NCBI GenBank assembly: GCA_905178155.1
Contig: CAJINV010000005.1
Span: forward strand, 1,731,772 to 1,795,771
Direction of reading: 5' to 3'
From: Amoebophrya sp. A120
Taxonomy: Eukaryota > Sar > Dinophyceae > Syndiniales > Amoebophryaceae
DNA length: 64,000 nucleotides
Translations under genes and position numbers: made by a program
Part shown: positions 20,951 through 32,659 of the stretch, piece by piece
Numbering within the stretch: position 1 is the first letter of the stretch
Layout: each line of letters opens with the position of its first letter
Notes under the pieces: model-generated
Seen by the model: only the letters and a program-made list of their open reading frames with translations
Told to the model about the DNA's origin: nothing
Databases searched by the model: none

Positions 20951-23900
20951 TCACTTTAAATTTTTGTAGTGATCTTCCGGAATAAATCTCCGCTCCCGCA
21001 CCTTCCGAATCACGTCCTTGGCCTTCCTCAAATCCTGCAACACCAGCGCCCGCTCGGGTTCATGAAACGCGTCCCACTCACTGGGCATCTCGTCGACCAT
21101 CGGCTTGAAGTATTCCAACAGGGGCACCTTGCAGTTCACCCAAGCCGATTGGAGTAGGGAAATGTCCTTCCCCGTAGAAACGTCCTCTTCGGCACCGAAC
21201 GGCAGCCAGGCCTCGTGCGTCTCACGCAGGAACACTTCCAGCGGCCGCCACTCCCCGTCGTTGCACTGGTAGGTACCTAAATTTTTGTTGTTCTTCCGGC
21301 AACTCGACTATACTTTTGTTTGTTGTGACAACAATGCATCGTGTGGGTTTGTACAACACTTCATCTAAAAAATCTGAAGCCAGGCAGTTCTGCATGCAGG
21401 TTTTTCTAAATCTTTCAAGAACTCTGCTCCACCTGCTCGAAGATTGGGTACTACTTTGTCGCTCCGTGCAAGTAGATGAAAAATCGTGGCCAACACATAC
21501 ACAACTTCCTACGTAAAAACTACCTTCAAACGCCTCTTTGGACTTGCAGTAGTGGAACGACGGAAACCCGTTCTGGCGGTCCATCCACCCATGGAAAGCC
21601 GGGAACAAGTGATGCGTACAGCGGTGTCGCGCGTGCTCCCCGACCTGGTCGCACTTCGAGCCGCACAGGGGGCACCGGGCACTGCAGCCCTTAATCAGCC
21701 CCCACGCGGTCTTGGACTGTTCCTGCAGTCCTTTCTGGAGCTGGTCGTCGATCCAACTGTTGGTTGTGGATTTGTCCTTGTCTTCTTCTGGCGGCACCTC
21801 CGGACACACCTGCCCGATAGATATATTTAGATCCTCCAGATTCACCACCTTGCTACCCATGTTCAGCCGCGTGTCTTGTTTCTCTTCCAGATTCTCCTGC
21901 AACTGCAACAGGTGCTGACGGAACGCGGAACAGAAGATCTGCGCGTCTCGCACCGGGAATTCCGCCGTCTCCGGGATAGTATACATTTTTGCAAAAGTAT
22001 TTGTGTATCGCACTGGTAAAAGTTGAAGTTCTTGCATGACAGATTCTTCCGGAGCAAAAACTTGCTTTGGGTGGTACGTCGAACAAACAGAAACTACACA
22101 ATCTCCAAGGATTATTTAATGCAGAAATACTGCCCTTGGTTGAACACGCGCGATATAATTACTTTTGCACGGGAGATAGATTCGGTCAACTACCACCTTA
22201 TACGCTTTCAGCAAGTTGTCCTGCTTCCAATTTCGCGCCTCGCCGAGAAATTCTGCGTTGCCGGGGTCGTTGGCTTCTCTTTTCAAATCTTCGGGTGTGG
22301 GTTGTTGCTGCGTTGCGGTCTGCTTCACGAAGCCTTTGAGGTCCTTCAACGTGATTTTTCCCGTTTTATTCGAGGAAGTCGAACTGGTCGCTGCTCCAGT
22401 CCCAACGATTATCCCGTCGGCATTTGCTGCGGGTAACTCCTCCATCGGCGTCGACATGGACTGATCCGCGGCGACGTTCTCGGTTCCCTCTTTCTCTTCC
22501 CTTTCGCCATTGCTATCCAGCAGACTTTGCTGCGAGGATAATTCTTTGGGCTCTAGTTTGATTTCCCCCTCATCTAGTTCTTGTACAATTCCTGCATTTA
22601 TTTCTACTGCACTGCCGGACGATTTTGTGGCGGCAAAATTGGGTGCCTCGATGCCGCCGGGGGTGAGACGTTTTACCGCAGTGGACCACTGGTCGCAGAT
22701 AGAGAGGACAAGTTTGTACACCGTGCGGACGCGCTCGCGGAGAGAGGCAACCTGGGTTTTTTTATTTCATCATTGTCACGCGCGACTGAGTAGGTTTAAT
22801 AAAAGCGTGAGTGTGTCATGGTAAAAAATTCCAGTGTGCTTGACCATCTCCCTCACATTCGGATAGAGTCTACTTCATCAATCTTCTTCAGCTTCTAGCT
22901 CACAAATTGTTGTTGATCTAGTAAAACAGCAAGAGCAAGATGCCATGGTGAAGTAGATTCAATGCTATGATAAACCTTCGTATCCACGACGTACGCTTTC
23001 CTCCTGGCGAACATGATCAGAAACAGCTTTTCCACGTACGCGTTCACGTCCAAAACGTATTCCAGCACTTCCTGGTAATTCCTCGCCCCGAAAGATTGCT
23101 GGTACGCCCGCTCGTAGGCCTTCGCCGGGTCCGGCATATCGGCCAACACGGACTCCCGGATCTCCGCCGAGAGGTTCAGGATTTCCTGCTGGATGTAGGT
23201 TTTGATGTATCAAAGTGAAAAAAGCCCCCACCCCATATCGGAAACGGAAGATGCGCGAATTTGTGGTGCTGTATTTGAGTACACAAATCGACTTGTATTG
23301 CTAGAAGGCCAAGAGACGAAGCTGCAGCATAAATTGCAGGCAATCTGTCATGCTGTTTCCCACTTCCAGTTGCCTCCTGTCATCCTGGAGCTGCAAGGCT
23401 TTCCCACGCTAGACAGCACTACAGTCCGCATCTTTTGGCTTTGCCTTCTAGCATCACAAAGCTGATTTGTAACCACAAATCTGCATCACAGATTTCCGTT
23501 TTGATATGGGGAGGGGGCATTTTTCATTGTAATATGATGTTCTGGTGGTACCGGGTGGCGAAGTTCTTCGCCACCTCCACGTCGTTGCTGTTGGCCTTAT
23601 GCATTGCAAAAGCATCGCACTAGTATAAATCGCAATACAAATTTCTCCAGAAGGAAAAATGGAATTTGTAGTGCTGATCTCGCTGAGAGACAAGATTCGT
23701 CATGCATGATTGCAATTAGTACGAGTACGATACTTTTGCAATGCATAGGCCTTGATAATCAGCAAAAAGTGGTCCTCGATCTGCTGTTTGTGCTCTCGCA
23801 ACACGTCCATTTCCTTGGCGTTTTGCTGCTCCTCCTCCTTCAACCGTTTCTCGTACGCCGCAACACGAACGAGCACGGACAGCTCGTGGATAAACCTGTT

Positions 23901-26900
23901 ATTTGTATTTCATACGTGACGGGTGTCAGATTCATGTTTCTGCACTTCGACGCACAGGCAAAAATCAGAAACTCCTCTGCCTTTGTAGTTCCTGGCGGGC
24001 ATGATCAAGAACCACAGTGAGTAGTTGTGCGCAACAACGGTTAAAAAAAAGCTCTCTGAGAGCAAAGATTGATCTTCGAGTACTGTGGCCTCTTCAGCGA
24101 GATCAAAAATGGGCTGAGGTGCTCCTTTTCTGTGACCCGGGTCACAATGTCCATCAACTGCCGAAACCAATCGATTATCATGGATTCGTATCCAACAGAA
24201 AAGCATTGCGGGTGTAAGTAGGTGACTCTGTGATGCGCAACATGCAAGATATGATTGCGTCTGCCATGCTGGTCGTGCGTCGTAGGGTCCATTCAAGCGC
24301 GTTTGCACGTCCTTCTATCTGCGAATGACAGTTATTTTTTCCTGTCATGCCAGACAGATTTGTTATACCGAAACAGTTGATACACCTACAATCTTTTTTT
24401 CTTGAATAATTCGTCCATCATTTGTTGGTTGTCCACGTTTTGCGCCCGACTCGTGCTGTCAAAGGACATATCCTGCAAGCTATCCGCCGGATTCCCACTG
24501 GCCCCTAAGGGCGTCGACGCGGTGAAAGGGTCCATTTCGTCTGCGTACACAATGCACTCAAAGAGGGCGCGCTTGACCACCGCCCGGATTTTCGGTATGA
24601 TTTGTTCCGTAAGAAACTTTGGGGTGTCCAGCGCCATTTGCAGGTTTTTCAGGTTGTATTCTGTTCGTAGAATTTATTTCAGGACACAATTATCTTTTTT
24701 ATCTCATCCTTCACCTTCGCCTTGTTCCGAACTTCGCATCACAAAATTCAAACTCAGTTGTGCGATAGTGAGTTTTCATGTAGCGTCGACAGATGAAAAA
24801 CAGACTTTTTTTGTCGTGCGTACAAGAAAGAGAAAGTGTGTTCAGCACGTCCACGTTCATGTTCAAGTATTCTCCATATAAAATTCTCGTACCTGTTTTG
24901 TCCCCACTCGCTTTCTCCCCCTTGATTATCCTTTGAATCTTCGCCCGCCACCCGTCGTGAAAGTATTTCTTTTCCCAATCCGCATCTGATTCGTCCAGTA
25001 GCGTTTGCTTCTTCCACAAATACTGCGGTCCCTGCTCCTGCAGCAGTGCAAACGGGCCGCTATCCTGTGCAAAAGCATCGCATTCGTATAAATGCATTAC
25101 AAATTTTCTCAGCACGAGAAATAAAATAAAAAATTGTAATGCGGATTTACCTCAAGAAAAAGATTGGTAATCGATGATTGCAATACGAGTACGATACTTT
25201 TGCACAGGATAGCCGCCCTCGTGCATCAATTTTGACACCACATTGTTGAACTGGATGATTAGTTCATATTGTATCGCGTTCTCGGACTTCGCAATCGAGG
25301 CCAGTCGTGACTGGAATTCCGATTCGTAACTGTTCCACTCCTGGGAGAACAAGTCCCGTGCCTTCGACTCGGAGAGCGATGCTTGGTGCGAGCTATCCGC
25401 CAGGTACTGGTTCAGGACGGAGGTGATATCACGTGCAAAAATGGTATCGTAGCCTTGCGTTGCTTGCCGGCTAAAGAAGCTCACCTGCAATCTTGCATGA
25501 CAAACCTTCGCTCCCACCTGATAATACGCATAACAAATTGATTGAACTTTTTTTCTTTACTCTTCTTGGAAGAATAGGTATTTCTTGTCGTGCAAACATT
25601 TCTTCGCCACAGTGAAGACCCGTAGAAGACGTAGTTCAACTACGATCTAAATTTCTGCAACCGGCATACGTAAAGTGCGTCCACATTTTGTGCATCGCCT
25701 GCTCGTCGGTTTTCTTTTTCAGGGATATGGCGTTCTCAACTGTTACACTCTCAACTGTTACATGGATTTGTCATGCATCATCTACACCCTCAAGCTGCTC
25801 TGCATGACAAATTCTGGAAGGGCCAAACAAGCTGACAATCTGTGCCAAATCTGTCATGCAAGACGCGCAATTTCCCCCCTTTCACTTTTCCCATTCTTGC
25901 ATCACAAATCCATGTAACAGTTGAGAATGTAACGTTTGAGAATACCATAAAGGAGAGCTTCCACGTGTAGAGGTAATTCTCGAACACCCAGTCCATGGCA
26001 TCGAAAGGAAAAATCCCCCCTCCCCATATCGAAAACGAAATTTGTGATGCTGTATTTGAGGCCACAAATCGACTTGTCATGCTAGAAGGCCAAGAGCCGC
26101 AGTCGTGGCCTCGTTAGCAGGCAATTTGTCATGCTTAACAGACTGCGCAACTAAAGCCCGGGGGGGTGCGGGGTCCGAGGGGTGCACTGAGCACTGCCCG
26201 GAACACCCGAACATGCCCCGCGACTGGCACAGGACCAGCAACACAACTATTATCGTCGATCTCAGTTTGTCGATCACAACGTAGCTGCGAAGCCGTCCAT
26301 TCGCCTGGCGCCCCAAGCCCAACCCCACCTCTGAGGAAAGGCCACAACCCGAGAGGATCCGCTGCTGAGCTTAGGGCACGACGAGCTGGGAGCGCCTGAT
26401 TCTGGAAAGGTAGATACTTGAAGCTAATCGCCACTGCAAAGCTGGAACTGGCTGGTGGACGCCGGATTGCGGGGAACTGACGGATTACTACTCAGCAGGA
26501 CGCCAACAAATGAGACGGGGTCGTGGAAGTCCAGCAGCACGCGAGACCCGCGGGTGTGTTGGGCGTAGCTGGAGGAAAACCACGGATGAGATCCCGACTG
26601 CGTGAAGTTGGGGCATGAGGAGCAGCAGCGGGACACTAATGAAACAGGACTAGACAGCTGGGCAGGACTGCTTCTCGCAGAACGAGGGAGACGGTGATCG
26701 GGAATCCTGATAGACGGAAGAGCTGATGGCTATGCAGAGAAGAACCGCCGCAATTTGTCATGCTGTTTCCCACTCTCAGATGCCTCCTATCATGCTGAAG
26801 ATGTAAGGCTTCCCCACGCCACCCAGCACTACAGTCCTCATCTTTTCCCGTGTAGCATGACAAAGCTGATTTGTGACAACAAATCTGCATCACAGATTTC

Positions 26901-29900
26901 CGTTTTGATATGGGGGGGGATTTTTCCTTTTGATACATGGGCGTGCCCAGCTTTTTCCGTGCTTCCTCCTTCATGGTTTCGTGGAACCGGGGGTCCAGGT
27001 TCGCCTTCTGGTTGAATAAAACCATCGACTTCTGCACGAAGTCGTCCCGGAGGGAGGTTAAAGCGCGGTGGAATTCCAGGTCGATCATGTCGGTTGAGAG
27101 AGATTCGTCGGACTTGATCGTGTCTTGCAGCCGCTTGATGAAGCCGTTGGTCGTGGTCTGACACTGGGCCCGGAACCCGTCGTTGTCTTCCTCCATAATC
27201 AACTGCGTCGTCTGCTTCGCCAGTTCGTACAGATCCTTCCTCGCCTCGATCTCCTGGATCGTCTTGTAATGCAACAAGTTGTGCCCAAACCGGACCAAGG
27301 TGTCCCACACGTGGCAGGTGTGGCTGTACCACTGCTCGAGGTTCTCCCACACATTCTCCATATCCGGCGACTCAAACATCTCGAAAATGGAGGACCGCAG
27401 CGCAAGGACTTCCTGGGAGAAGAGTTCCGGCGTCCACTGTGTGGCGTTCTCAAATGTTACACTCTCAACTGTTACAGGATTTGTCATGCAAAATGAGCAT
27501 CAACATCCACACAATGAAGCTGCCTCGCATGACAAATATTGGAAGGGCTAAACAGCATGGGAATCTGTGCTGCCGAATTTGTAATGCAAGAGTTGCAAGA
27601 TGCGGCCTTTCCTTGTTGCCATTCTTGCATCACAAATTCATGTAACAGTTGAGAATGTAACAATTGAGAACGCCATACACTGGACCTCCACGTTGTGTTT
27701 CCGCACCGTGACGTAGGCGGAGGGCAGGAGGTACATCTATCCTGTGCAAAAGCATCGTGCTCGTACTAATTGCAGTTATGCATGACGAATTTCCTCTCCA
27801 GGGTAAAACAGCATGACAAATTCAATTTTTCATGCTGAGAAAATTTGGAATGCAATTTGTATTAGTACGATGCTTTTGCAATGCACAACACCGCCGTGTC
27901 GTCGATTTTGATCAAGTCGTCCAGCGCGATGCCCAACTTCCCGGCGGACTCATGCAGGTGGTTTTTCATCGTGGCCAGCATCTGCCGGTGCACCTCCACG
28001 GACCGGTCCTGCTGGTCGCGCAACACAAACCCGATCTTCGGCCGGTTCTTGTTGATCTTCAGGTGCCGCATCGCAAAGAGACAGATCTCGATCAGGTCCT
28101 GCAATTGCCGGGAGAGCTCCCCCTTGTGGTTGATCAGGACGACATGCGAGCAGTTGAGACACATCAGCGTCATTTGCCCGTCAAAGATGTCCCCGCGGGA
28201 AGAATCGGAGACCCCGAGCAAACCCTCGGAATCCAACACGAGTATTGCGTACTCCTGGTTTTTAGACGCCGAGCTACTTCCTGCTGCATTCGATTTGTTG
28301 GTGAAAAAGACGCTCGCGTACAGCCCACACGTGCATCTCCCGGCGGAAACGGCGAACTCAGACCCGAACAGGAAGTTCATGAGCGTGGATTTTGCGGAAC
28401 TCTGCGCGCCGATGACGGAGATGACGCGGAGTTTCCTTTTGCTCGTCGGCGACAGAAGTTCCTCTTGGTCCAAATCCCGCAACACGTTCGCCAAAAACGC
28501 CTGGCTAGAGATGGCCAGCGGGTTGCCGGCGAGCAGCTGCATGGGGGCGCCGCGACGGGTGACCAGGTCGCCGTAGGCGAGTCGCGCCTTCTCCAGTTGC
28601 GTCCTGTTATTGTTGTTGTTGAGCAGGACTGTTTATTTTTCAGGTCTAGTAGTTCGACTTTCTGATCATGCATGGAGCGCCTCACAACAAGAAGTACTAT
28701 CGCACAAGAATGCCTAGTAGTACACTGCATCATGACAACGAAGATCATGAATTATCTGTAAGCAAATCTTGAAGTACCCGCACATACAGAACGCGGGGCA
28801 AAGGGGCAAGCGCGGCGCGCAACAGAGGCAACATGCGCAGAACTCGCATGCTGGGTGTGGTAGTTGCTTGGGCATCTTCCACCCGGTGGGCGTTGGTGGG
28901 CGAAGTAGAAAGAGCTACAAAATAGAAGTCGGCGCACCTTTTGTAATGCGGCAAAAGCACGATCGGTGTGGGGCGCGTGTAAACATGCCGCGCACGCGGA
29001 AAACATATCAACCAAATGCAGTCCAAGTAGAACTGTCATCATTCATGTGCGTGGGATATGAATACTTAAATCCAATTTATATATACCATATTGCCGGCTG
29101 CTTTTTCGCATTCCCGGGATATCCCAAGTCGATTGCGCATTGGTAGAACATCTGTATCTCATTCCAGAACGATTCCATACCCGTAAAATCCTCGGACCCC
29201 GCTTCTAGCCTCGCCGCAAACGTTTTTATCCTGTCTATTACAGTGAAAAGTGCCCCCCACACCCAAAGTTGCAAAAATTTGTGATGCGAAGTTTCCAAAT
29301 GAAAACTTTTTGTCATGCATGAAAGGAGTATGAATCTCTCTGATGCAGAGTCTAGTCGTGTTTCGCATCGCTTGCATGACAAGCACCGCTCTTGCTGGGA
29401 TCTTTTGCAATAAAAATTTTTGCTATTCGCGATCGGGAATCTGTGATGCTGATACATGCAAGAGGGCGAATGTATCATTTGGAAAGGTTTGCAATACAAA
29501 TTCTTTCAAGTTCGGGGGTGGGGGCATTTTTCATTGTAATACTGTCCACTTGTGCTTTTGACACGATGGCTTTCGCCAGTTTCGTGTTATGAACTGCAAA
29601 AGTATCGTACTCGTATTGCAGTCATGCATTAGAAATCTTCTTTTTAAGGTAAATCCACATTTTATTTCTCATGCTGGGGAAATTTGTAATGCATTTTTAT
29701 ACGAGTACGATAGTTTTGCGGTTCATACGTGTTCTTCACCAACAATCTGCCAATTTTCTGGTCGTCTTTGGCTAGGAGCAGCTTTTCCAGAAAGAACAAC
29801 GTGAGGTGGTCCAACCCCTTCAGGAAGTACTTCTCTCGGTTTTTCTGCAGCGTGCTGCTTTTGTCCGCGAGTTTCTGCGCAAGTTCGATGTGCTCTTGCA

Positions 29901-32657
29901 TCTCGCTGGACTTCTGCCAGGACAGGTTCCGCTCCTGTTCTTCTGCCAGTTTCAGCTTTTCCAGGATCTCCTGCATGCCAAATTGCGGCTTTATCTTCGC
30001 GACGGAGTTCTGCATCTCCTGTCGCAGCTGCAGCTCGAAAATTTGCTGGCTCTCCTCGAACTTCGCCTGCAGATCTAAGTGCGACGTATCATATGCAAAA
30101 GTGTCTGGGTCTGGAAAGTTGCAACTTGTCATGCTAAATCTGAATCATGCAAAAAATGTGTGCTGCATAATTTTGATTACCAACAGCCGTCCCTTTTATA
30201 CCAAGTCGAGAGGGAATTTCTCAGGCAGGATAGGCATGATAGACATCTCACAAAATTTGTCATGCTAGGTGCTGCACTCCAGACCTCATGGGCCATAGAA
30301 AACCTGCATGACAAATCTGGCATCCTTCCAGACCCAGACATTTTTACATTTGATACGACGGGATGTCCGGCCACTTCTTTTCCACAAACGCCGCGGTGTG
30401 CATATGGATCGTAAAAATGTCTGGGTCTGGAAGAATTCATGTTTGTCATGCTTGTCTGGCATGACTCTTAAACCTGTCATGCACGTTACCCAAGAGCTCC
30501 GTTTTTCTGTGACGCAGAAGCGCAGTTTGTCATGCAGAATAGGCAACACCTAGGAGCTCAGAAACTTGTCATGCTGAGCCAGCATTTGTAGCCTCATCAT
30601 GAGACGCCACCCAGCATCACAAGTTTCCAGACCCAAACATTTTTACATTTGATAGTGCAGAGCCTGCGCCAACTCCTGACGGAACTGCTTCACGACGGCG
30701 TTCGCCTTCGCTTGCGATCGGAAGTTACTCATGTTCTCCAGCAGGATCACCGTTGCTGGGCCGGCCTGTGCAGCAGCCGCACTTGTGCCATTTTTTCCGC
30801 CTCCTGCTTTAGTTCCGTTCGGATTTGAGGAAGAGCTGGAGCCGCCGCCTTGCTGCAGTAATTTCGGATTCTTTTTCAGCACTTTCTGCAGAAGCGGATT
30901 CTGCGTTGCCGGGTCAAAATCCCGCCAAACGACCACGCTGGCCTTCGGCAGACTGGATATCAACAGCGGCGCCAAAACCTCCCCCGTCTCCGGGTCAAAG
31001 TCGTTCGCGTCCACGTGCAAGCAGAGTAACGCCTTGTCCACCAACGTGTCGACGACGGCGGAAAAGTCCGGGCTGTCTACCACCCCCCTTGACGCCTGTG
31101 CGACGCTTCCGCGGAACTCCTGCAATTTTTGCTTTCGCAGCTCCGCGGCCTGTTTCCTTTCCGCCTCCGTCTGCTCGGTTGCAGAAGTTGCTGGTGCACC
31201 AGCAGTTTCGGTGCTGACATCGTTCACAAAGCTACTCACGTCGTACACCAATCGCGCGTCCTGGTGCGAGTGCACGTCCGCAATCCAGAGGTCCAGTCCT
31301 GGGACCAGACTGCTGCACGCCGCCAGGTCGATGCTACCTCGGTGCACAAGGGACCCTTTGGTCAAGTCATCGGACGCGACCAGCATGCCGGAGTGGGCGT
31401 TGGTTTGCGAAATCAAGGACGCATTGGTCAGTTCTGCCTGCTGTAACAACTGCGTCTTCCCGACCGCAGTGCCGTGCCAAACCAGTAACTTTGGTTTCGC
31501 GGTTTTGTTCTGCTCCTTCGTTTTCACTACTTTCGCCGTTTGCAGGTAAAGCATGGAGTCCCAGTTTACCAAGGTCGCGTTAAACAGCGGTCGCTTCGGC
31601 GGGAGAGCTGGACCGTCCGCCGAAACGGGCTCGATCGCTAGTTGCTGCTGCTCCACGATTTTTGTCTTCGTCGAAAGGCTGGTCAGCTGGGTTAAGGTGG
31701 TTTTCTGGTGCGCGGCAACCGGCCAGCAGAGCGGCACGATGCTGTTGCCCTGGCAAAGCAGCGCGATCAAATGCCCCAGCTCGTCCGGTGGAGAGCCGAG
31801 GAGGAGACCGATCACGATGTCCTTCGGGGTGATGTCTTGGCAAAACCTTGTGTATTTTCTTGTAGTAGTGTTGGGTACGATAGTGATCTGATGGGATACG
31901 GCGATTGGAAAATGCATGACCAAGGTGAAAGTGCATGATCCCCTGCTTACCGCTGATTTCGATTTTCTGGTTGTAGTAAGTCTAACATGATCATGTGAAA
32001 AACATATACTCCGGCAGTGCCCCTTCCTCTGCTGCCTGCGCGAACAGATCCACAAGATGCGAGAGGGAATGCTTGCGCAGCAGGCTGTCGCACACGAACT
32101 GCCGCAGGTCGCTTTCGGGTGCGAACAGCGCGACTTTGCTCCCGTCCGCGCGGCTGCCGTTTGCGCGTCGTCGGTAGGCCTCGAGTTGCCGTATACCCTC
32201 GACATCCAGCTCGGAAAGGGAGATTAGGGAGGGGGTGCTGTGAAATGAAATGTAGATTCGTTTGTGCATTTGATGTCGATCATGTCATACAACTTATGAT
32301 CATGCCTATCAACTGAGGCGCATCTGAAATATTGTGTTTCCGTACTAGTTTACTCTGCTCGTCCTGCAGTGCAACTTCTATTGCAAACGACCGACCCGCA
32401 AGATTTTTGGTTATTTATCAGCGCACAACATGTGGGCATCACTAGCAGTTTCCGTACCCCTTCGTCGGCAGAGCCTCCGGGTCGAGCGAGAACAACTCGG
32501 AAAATTGCGCCACGGTCTCGAGCTGTTGCCGGAAATCCGCATCTTGCTTCCGCTGCATGTCCTTGAGCTTACTAACGTGAGCGGCCTGCGCCTTCTGGAT
32601 CTCCGGGCTGCCCGCATTCCGCCTCTTCCCCCCACCAAAAAGCCCAAAGCAAACCAT
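20951..32657 (-). CDS. VLIG/GBP-type very large GTPase (~2,100 aa, about 22 exons)
   Basis: Start ATG at 32657 (MVCFGLFGGGKRRN), stop TGA at 20951. An N-terminal region (ITPKDIVIGLLLG...IVPLCWP, ~31,740-31,850) resembles the conserved block preceding the G domain in very large inducible GTPases. The G domain is in exon 28603-27887: P-loop GAQSSAKST (28410-28384), RCTCG switch-like motif, DSEG, and a GBP/atlastin-like RD motif (FVLRDQQD). A long helical region follows. A C-terminal Cys/His block, CPLCGSKCDQVGEHARHRC (~21,650), then LLPAF-like and W-rich segments are also VLIG-like. Eleven introner elements alternate with GT-AG introns, for example 28604-29086, 22164-22750 in part, and 21277-21523; all junctions I checked keep frame. 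Odd point: the second P-loop glycine is alanine. VLIG family members act in the cytosol as large self-assembling GTPases; the role here is unknown. Confidence 0.75.
23208..23534. mobile_element. Introner element, family D/E
   Basis: 327 bp. The left end is D-like (TATCAAAGTGAAAAAAG) and the right end E-like (GCATTTTTCATTGTAATA). The duplication TGATG is exact. Removal gives Y-H-Q-N-I-K-T-Y-I in the giant GTPase. Confidence 0.92.
23598..23747. mobile_element. Introner element, family A
   Basis: 150 bp with TATGCATTGCAAAAG ends in inverted orientation. The duplication GGCCT is exact. Junction I-I-K-A-N-S-N-D in frame. Confidence 0.93.
25061..25211. mobile_element. Introner element, family A
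   Basis: 151 bp. TATCCTGTGCAAAAG ends in inverted orientation, exact duplication GCCGC. Junction H-E-G-G-P-F-A-L-L in frame. Confidence 0.93.
25726..25949. mobile_element. Introner element, family B
   Basis: 224 bp. Begins TATGGCGTTCTCAACTG and ends in the inverse. Flanks AGGGA and AAGGA. Junction W-K-L-S-L-K-K-K in frame. Confidence 0.88.
25999..26935. mobile_element. Introner element, family D, carrying a nested insertion
   Basis: 937 bp, about three times the usual family-D length. Outer duplication CATGG is exact and ends contain GGAAAAATCCCCCCTCCCC. Its outer parts align with the element at 23208-23534, but the middle is replaced by foreign GC-rich sequence (26121-26749). Junction G-T-P-M-D-W-V-F in frame. 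Confidence 0.9.
26121..26764. mobile_element. Nested 629-bp insertion flanked by 15-bp direct repeats
   Basis: GCAATTTGTCATGCT occurs at 26121-26135 and again at 26750-26764. The related element at 23208-23534 has a single near-copy (GCAATCTGTCATGCT) at the equivalent site. The enclosed sequence is GC-rich, unlike the element around it, with no recognisable coding region. Confidence 0.65.
27440..27677. mobile_element. Introner element, family B
   Basis: 238 bp. Ends GGCGTTCTCAAATGTTACAC and inverse; exact duplication CACTG. Junction N-V-E-V-Q-W-T-P-E in frame. Confidence 0.93.
27738..27886. mobile_element. Introner element, family A
   Basis: About 149 bp. TATCCTGTGCAAAAGCATCG on the left, GATGCTTTTGCAATGCA on the right. 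The duplication is imperfect (ACATC against AACAC), so the exact right edge is uncertain. Junction consistent with T-A-V-L-M-Y-L-L. Confidence 0.82.
29236..29541. mobile_element. Introner element, family E
   Basis: 306 bp, nearly identical to the element at 2678-2982 in another gene. Exact duplication CTGTC. Junction A-Q-V-D-R-I-K-T-F in frame. Confidence 0.94.
29588..29727. mobile_element. Introner element, family A
   Basis: 140 bp. TATGAACTGCAAAAG left end, TTTTGCGGTTCATA right end; exact duplication CGTGT. Junction V-K-N-T-K-L-A-K in frame. Confidence 0.93.
30087..30355. mobile_element. Introner element, family C
   Basis: 269 bp. Ends contain GTCTGGGTCTGG in inverted orientation; exact duplication CGACG. 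Junction D-I-P-S-H-L-D-L-Q in frame. Confidence 0.94.
30403..30654. mobile_element. Introner element, family C
   Basis: 252 bp, separated from the preceding family-C element by a coding exon of only ~47 bp. Exact duplication GTGCA. Junction A-L-H-T-A-A-F-V in frame. Confidence 0.94.
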
Positions 32658-32659
32658 CC

